The notes beneath the pieces are model-generated. The model was not told the origin of the DNA, made no database searches, and saw only the letters and a list, made by a program, of their open reading frames with translations. The translations under genes and the position numbers were made by a program. From assembly GCF_000943555.1 (NCBI RefSeq), contig NZ_JTDV01000014.1, positions 1-64,000 on the forward strand: a stretch of DNA of 64,000 bases. Direction: 5' to 3'. Below are positions 62,201 through 64,000 of this stretch, one piece after another. Numbering within the stretch: the first letter of the stretch is position 1; each line of letters begins with the position of its first letter. The stretch is from Neotamlana nanhaiensis. GTDB taxonomy: Bacteria; Bacteroidota; Bacteroidia; Flavobacteriales; Flavobacteriaceae.

Positions 62201-62252
62201 CTCAAATAATTTGAATCAAACCGCAGTCAGAAAAATTGTGATAGAAAATTAA
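59238..62252 (+). CDS. PL11 rhamnogalacturonan lyase with LamG and T9SS domains
   Basis: Secreted enzyme that cleaves rhamnogalacturonan I, the branched pectin backbone, by beta-elimination. 1004 residues. Signal peptide to about 24 (LFSFSLFGQ). PL11 catalytic beta-propeller about 25-610, with calcium-binding Asp-rich loops (ASVGDLDGDGEYEIVVKR, YDLDNDGKAEVATRTSDG, AVGDVDGDGRDEITYGAM) and FDTHHLNDAS. An Ig-like domain spans about 620-705 (TIDAGSSVTLSPQPETGGTWNWSG). A LamG carbohydrate-binding domain spans about 713-910 (ILHYKFDETSGVSAFDSSGNGN, GSWHHVAVTLGANGGSLYVDGQ). A T9SS type A domain covers about 925-1004. No SusC/SusD or other pectinase is adjacent. Confidence 0.93.
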   Translation: MKLFKYHKTFLLGMFTLFSFSLFGQRYMENLDRGLIAMRTGTNSVLISWRIPANEYTQNATYNLYRGTTLIASNLNVSNYVDAISTDDSYSVAAVIGGTEQELSPASSIKGWEYFSIPARPLNGGFDTHHLNDASVGDLDGDGEYEIVVKRLSNDQSPTRPYYHYLEAYELDGTFMWAINLGPNLINAVEVNFLVYDLDNDGKAEVATRTSDGMIDGLGNNIGDRDQDGEIDYSGTAALNSSYYRTEGPDYISIFDGETGAEVAWDWYIDLDPIVQWGLPGQNMSQLGHRATKCMWSVAYTDGVNPSFVISRGIYHRIKLEAWHFRNGELTKEWAWDSDPNGTATIYTGSGNHNLAVGDVDGDGRDEITYGAMAVDEYGNSIYSTGFGHGDAAHLADINPDIPGLEYYSCMEGANGTTVPGLALRNAADGTIQWANWSSGDIGRCMAADIDPNYKGMEIWGWDGSGLRSCTGALISSTYPTTAGNGYTMNFGIWWDGDVQRELLDRTVITKWNGSGTDRVATLYNIASISDNNGTKSNPCLMADILGDWREEAIFRRSDNTGLVVFVTPYSTDQRMYTLMHDPNYRTAIAWQNNSYNQPPNLSFYFGGEMDTPPSPNIILADGCTPTAVVPYIGIDAGELAQVNEVTIDAGSSVTLSPQPETGGTWNWSGCSTSGSSREQTFSPTESCVANVIYTNDEGCVSALSFTITVRKNILHYKFDETSGVSAFDSSGNGNEGTIVGEATFSSGYLDNGIVLDGVDDYVLAPEGVANNLNNLSITAWVYWNGGNAWQRIFDFGNNTNQYMFLSPSNGSVMRFAITSGSNAGEQQLSTNPLPTGSWHHVAVTLGANGGSLYVDGQLATSNTNINLRPTDFMPVNNYIGKSQWPDPLFNGNIDDFRIYNYEMTPEQITSLYNGTLSVRDIGFENDISLWPIPTKGTLNISSSSNDLSEVSIYDLNGRLIMQEKLKNSNKLEINVSNINSGIYFVKLSNNLNQTAVRKIVIEN

Positions 62253-62281
62253 ACTGATTATATTTCGCAAAGTGAATAGAT

Positions 62282-62421
62282 AAAAAGAGACTGTCCAAAA
62301 AGTGTAAAATCTGTCATTCTGAATTTATTTCAGAATCTTAAACAATGGATTTACAAAACACATTAGAATCTGAAACAAGTTCAGATTGACAAAAATGTGG
62401 CTTTTTAGACAGCCTCTTTTT
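62282..62421. repeat. 140-bp near-palindromic element containing two hairpins
   Basis: The outer 21-bp arms (62282-62302 and 62401-62421; AAAAAGAGACTGTCC and its complement) pair with 2 mismatches. Inside, each half carries a 27-nt hairpin: TGTCATTCTGAATTTATTTC at 62312 onward (stem ATTCTGAA/TTCAGAAT) and AGAATCTGAAACAAGTTCAG at 62365 onward (stem AATCTGAA/TTCAGATT). The whole could form a cruciform. It lies between the converging lyase and phosphatase genes, so it may act as a two-way terminator or be a MITE-like element. Confidence 0.7.
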
Positions 62422-62487
62422 TTAAAATTATAAATACCAATCACAAGTATTTTTATGTCTTAACAGAAACTGTTTTTCAACCTTGAA

Positions 62488-64000
62488 TTAATCCAACACA
62501 AATTCTAAAGGTTGTCCTGTTGATCCGTTAGGAAAACTTATTCCTAATAAAGCAGATACTGTTGGTGCAATATCTGGAATTACTGTTTTTTGCAAAGTCT
62601 CGCCATGTTTTATGCCTTTCCCGAAGAACAATAAAGGCACATGCGTGTCGTAGTTAAATCCGCTACCATGCGTAGAACCTGTTTTACTATAAGATATAAA
62701 ACCTGGATTTGAAACCACTAAAATATCTCCCGAATATTTTTGATTATACCCTTTTTGTAGTAACTCTTCCATACCTGAAGTAAAATCGTTATTACTCATG
62801 GTTGTTGCAGAATATACTTTGTAAACACCATCGTATTGAATAAGCTCATTAACCATCACATCTTGAACTTCGCTTAAAGTTTTACCAGTTTTTTTAACCT
62901 GGTCGTAATTAAGAAATATCTGGTCGTTGCTAATATTTTCAATTAAATCTTCAACTCCAAAAGTTTCCGTTAAAAAGGCTTCAAATTTTTTGCGTGTTTC
63001 TCTATTATTTAAATAACCAGAAGGAATGTGCTTCGATTTTAAGTACGAAGGCACTTCAACAGCACCATGATCGGCTGTTAAAAAAACCGTGTATTCCCCT
63101 TTGCCAACTTCAGCATCTAAAGCCTTAAAAAAACGTTCTAAATCTCTATCTAAACGAATATAAGTATCTTCAACTTCTTTGGAATTCACCCCAAAATTAT
63201 GTCCTACATAATCGGTACTAGAAAAGCTTACAGTAAGCACATCGGTAATATCATCTTTACCTAAAGCTTCTCCTTTTAAAGCTGCTATCGCAAAATCAGC
63301 AACAATACTATTGCCGTAAGGTGTGGCTTTTAAAATATCATATCCACCATTTATTTTGTGTAGTTTCTTTAAATTGTAAGGAAATATCGCTTCATCTTTT
63401 CCGCGATAACCACCTTCAAAAGTATTTAAATCGTCGCCGCTTTCAGTGTAAGTTTCAATATCAAAAAAAGTATCCCAAGTTTTTAAATATGTATCGGCAA
63501 CATTCAAATTATTAAAATCTTTTACCCATTTTGGTAAATCATTCATATAAAATGTGCTCGAAATAAAAACGCCTTCATCTTTTCCGCGAAACCAATAGGC
63601 CGCATTAGCTGTATGTCCAGCAGGTAAAATAGCACCTCTATCTTTTATAGAAATTCCTATTGTTTTTCCTCGCATTTGGGTAAACAATCTGTTTTCATCG
63701 GCAAAGGTTGTAGTTTTCATTCGGTGTGGCGACATTTTACCATCTTTTGATGTAGTTCCTACCGATTCATAAGAATCATCACCAGCACAATACACCATTG
63801 TTTTACCGTATTTATCGTACCAATCGTTTGCAATAATACCATGATATTTTGGTGTGGAACCTGTAAAAACCGATGCATGACCAGGTCCTGTTTTTGTTGG
63901 AATATAATTAAAATGATTGTTTTTACAGTTAAACCCATCGTTCATCATACGTTTAAAACCACCTTCGGCATATTTATTATAAAATCGCGTTAAGTAATCA
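62488..64000 (-). CDS. PafA-like alkaline phosphatase family protein (5' partial)
   Basis: Extracytoplasmic phosphomonoesterase or phosphodiesterase of the alkaline-phosphatase superfamily. 503 visible residues; the frame stays open to the window edge (DYLTRFYNKYAEGGFKRMMNDGF), so the signal peptide and the first metal aspartate lie outside. The nucleophile threonine is in TKTGPGHASVFTG. Metal ligands: SSTDYVGHNFG (Asp, His), LTADHGAVEV (Asp, His) and NYDTHVPLLFFGKG (His). The motif set and spacing match the Thr-type PafA of Elizabethkingia rather than Ser-type PhoA. It converges with the PL11 gene across the 140-bp palindrome. Confidence 0.9.
   Translation of the reverse strand, partial: DYLTRFYNKYAEGGFKRMMNDGFNCKNNHFNYIPTKTGPGHASVFTGSTPKYHGIIANDWYDKYGKTMVYCAGDDSYESVGTTSKDGKMSPHRMKTTTFADENRLFTQMRGKTIGISIKDRGAILPAGHTANAAYWFRGKDEGVFISSTFYMNDLPKWVKDFNNLNVADTYLKTWDTFFDIETYTESGDDLNTFEGGYRGKDEAIFPYNLKKLHKINGGYDILKATPYGNSIVADFAIAALKGEALGKDDITDVLTVSFSSTDYVGHNFGVNSKEVEDTYIRLDRDLERFFKALDAEVGKGEYTVFLTADHGAVEVPSYLKSKHIPSGYLNNRETRKKFEAFLTETFGVEDLIENISNDQIFLNYDQVKKTGKTLSEVQDVMVNELIQYDGVYKVYSATTMSNNDFTSGMEELLQKGYNQKYSGDILVVSNPGFISYSKTGSTHGSGFNYDTHVPLLFFGKGIKHGETLQKTVIPDIAPTVSALLGISFPNGSTGQPLEFVLD

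Noticed and set aside
1-64000. tRNA, rRNA, riboswitch or prophage
   Set aside because: No cloverleaf, rRNA segment, known riboswitch core, integrase, capsid or transposase pattern was seen on reading both strands.

Overview
The window is a stretch of chromosome from a low-GC (AT-rich by eye) marine-type member of the Flavobacteriaceae (Bacteroidota). This rests on: a SusC/SusD pair; several proteins with type IX secretion (T9SS) C-terminal sorting domains (subtilase, M64 peptidase, PL11 lyase, a broken FG-GAP protein); promoters with the Bacteroidota -7 element TAnnTTTG instead of Shine-Dalgarno-led starts; an HPRT-adenylate kinase fusion; and family-typical genes (PafA-like phosphatase, KASIII-like enzyme, GbsR, DUF7033 deacetylase). 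No rRNA, tRNA, CRISPR, transposase or phage gene was seen.

Layout. 1-7300: nutrient-uptake operon, SusC (5' cut by the window edge just after the signal peptide), SusD, a T9SS subtilase and a small lipoprotein. 7374-9789: rlmB and a rhomboid protease, separated by 928 bp of an uninterrupted 7-bp tandem repeat. 9989-15689: rarA, a sulfotransferase, an unknown envelope protein, a YjjG-like phosphatase, a deacetylase-like protein and radC. 15736-17976: DUF1569 protein, then an SDR and its AraC regulator with a tandem operator. 18078-23231: TetR-ABC-HlyD-TolC, a complete tripartite export operon whose ABC ATPase has lost consensus motifs. 23295-25661: a TPR membrane protein bracketed by inverted repeats and followed by a large attC-like folded site; this is the best candidate for an undescribed mobile cassette. 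25798-28452: mpl and a TPR protein. 28671-36964: a giant alpha-2-macroglobulin with an inserted SusC-type N-terminal module, then a lipoprotein and an M64 peptidase. 37209-46105: SDR, DUF4136 lipoprotein, hydrolase, obg, the HPRT-ADK fusion, purK-purE and an M3 peptidase. 46177-49768: frameshifted LysE gene, then a GbsR regulator and a four-gene membrane/methyltransferase operon that share a duplicated palindromic operator. 49816-55592: ECF sigma factor with a small partner, UbiA-like membrane protein, gcvP and a KASIII-like synthase. 55600-57125: an FG-GAP/T9SS pseudogene with four lesions. 57182-58939: FkbM methyltransferase and GT2 pair. 59238-62252: T9SS-secreted PL11 rhamnogalacturonan lyase. 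62488-64000: PafA-like phosphatase, cut by the right edge.

Functionally the region mixes housekeeping (purine synthesis and salvage, glycine cleavage, DNA repair, rRNA methylation, peptidoglycan recycling) with surface and secretion functions for degrading protein and pectin-like polymers. Intergenic DNA is rich in small dispersed palindromes: three locations of a 27-nt hairpin family, one of them a 140-bp near-perfect cruciform, and two copies of a GC-rich ~80-bp repeat. All functional assignments come from reading motifs in the translated sequence; no database search was possible.
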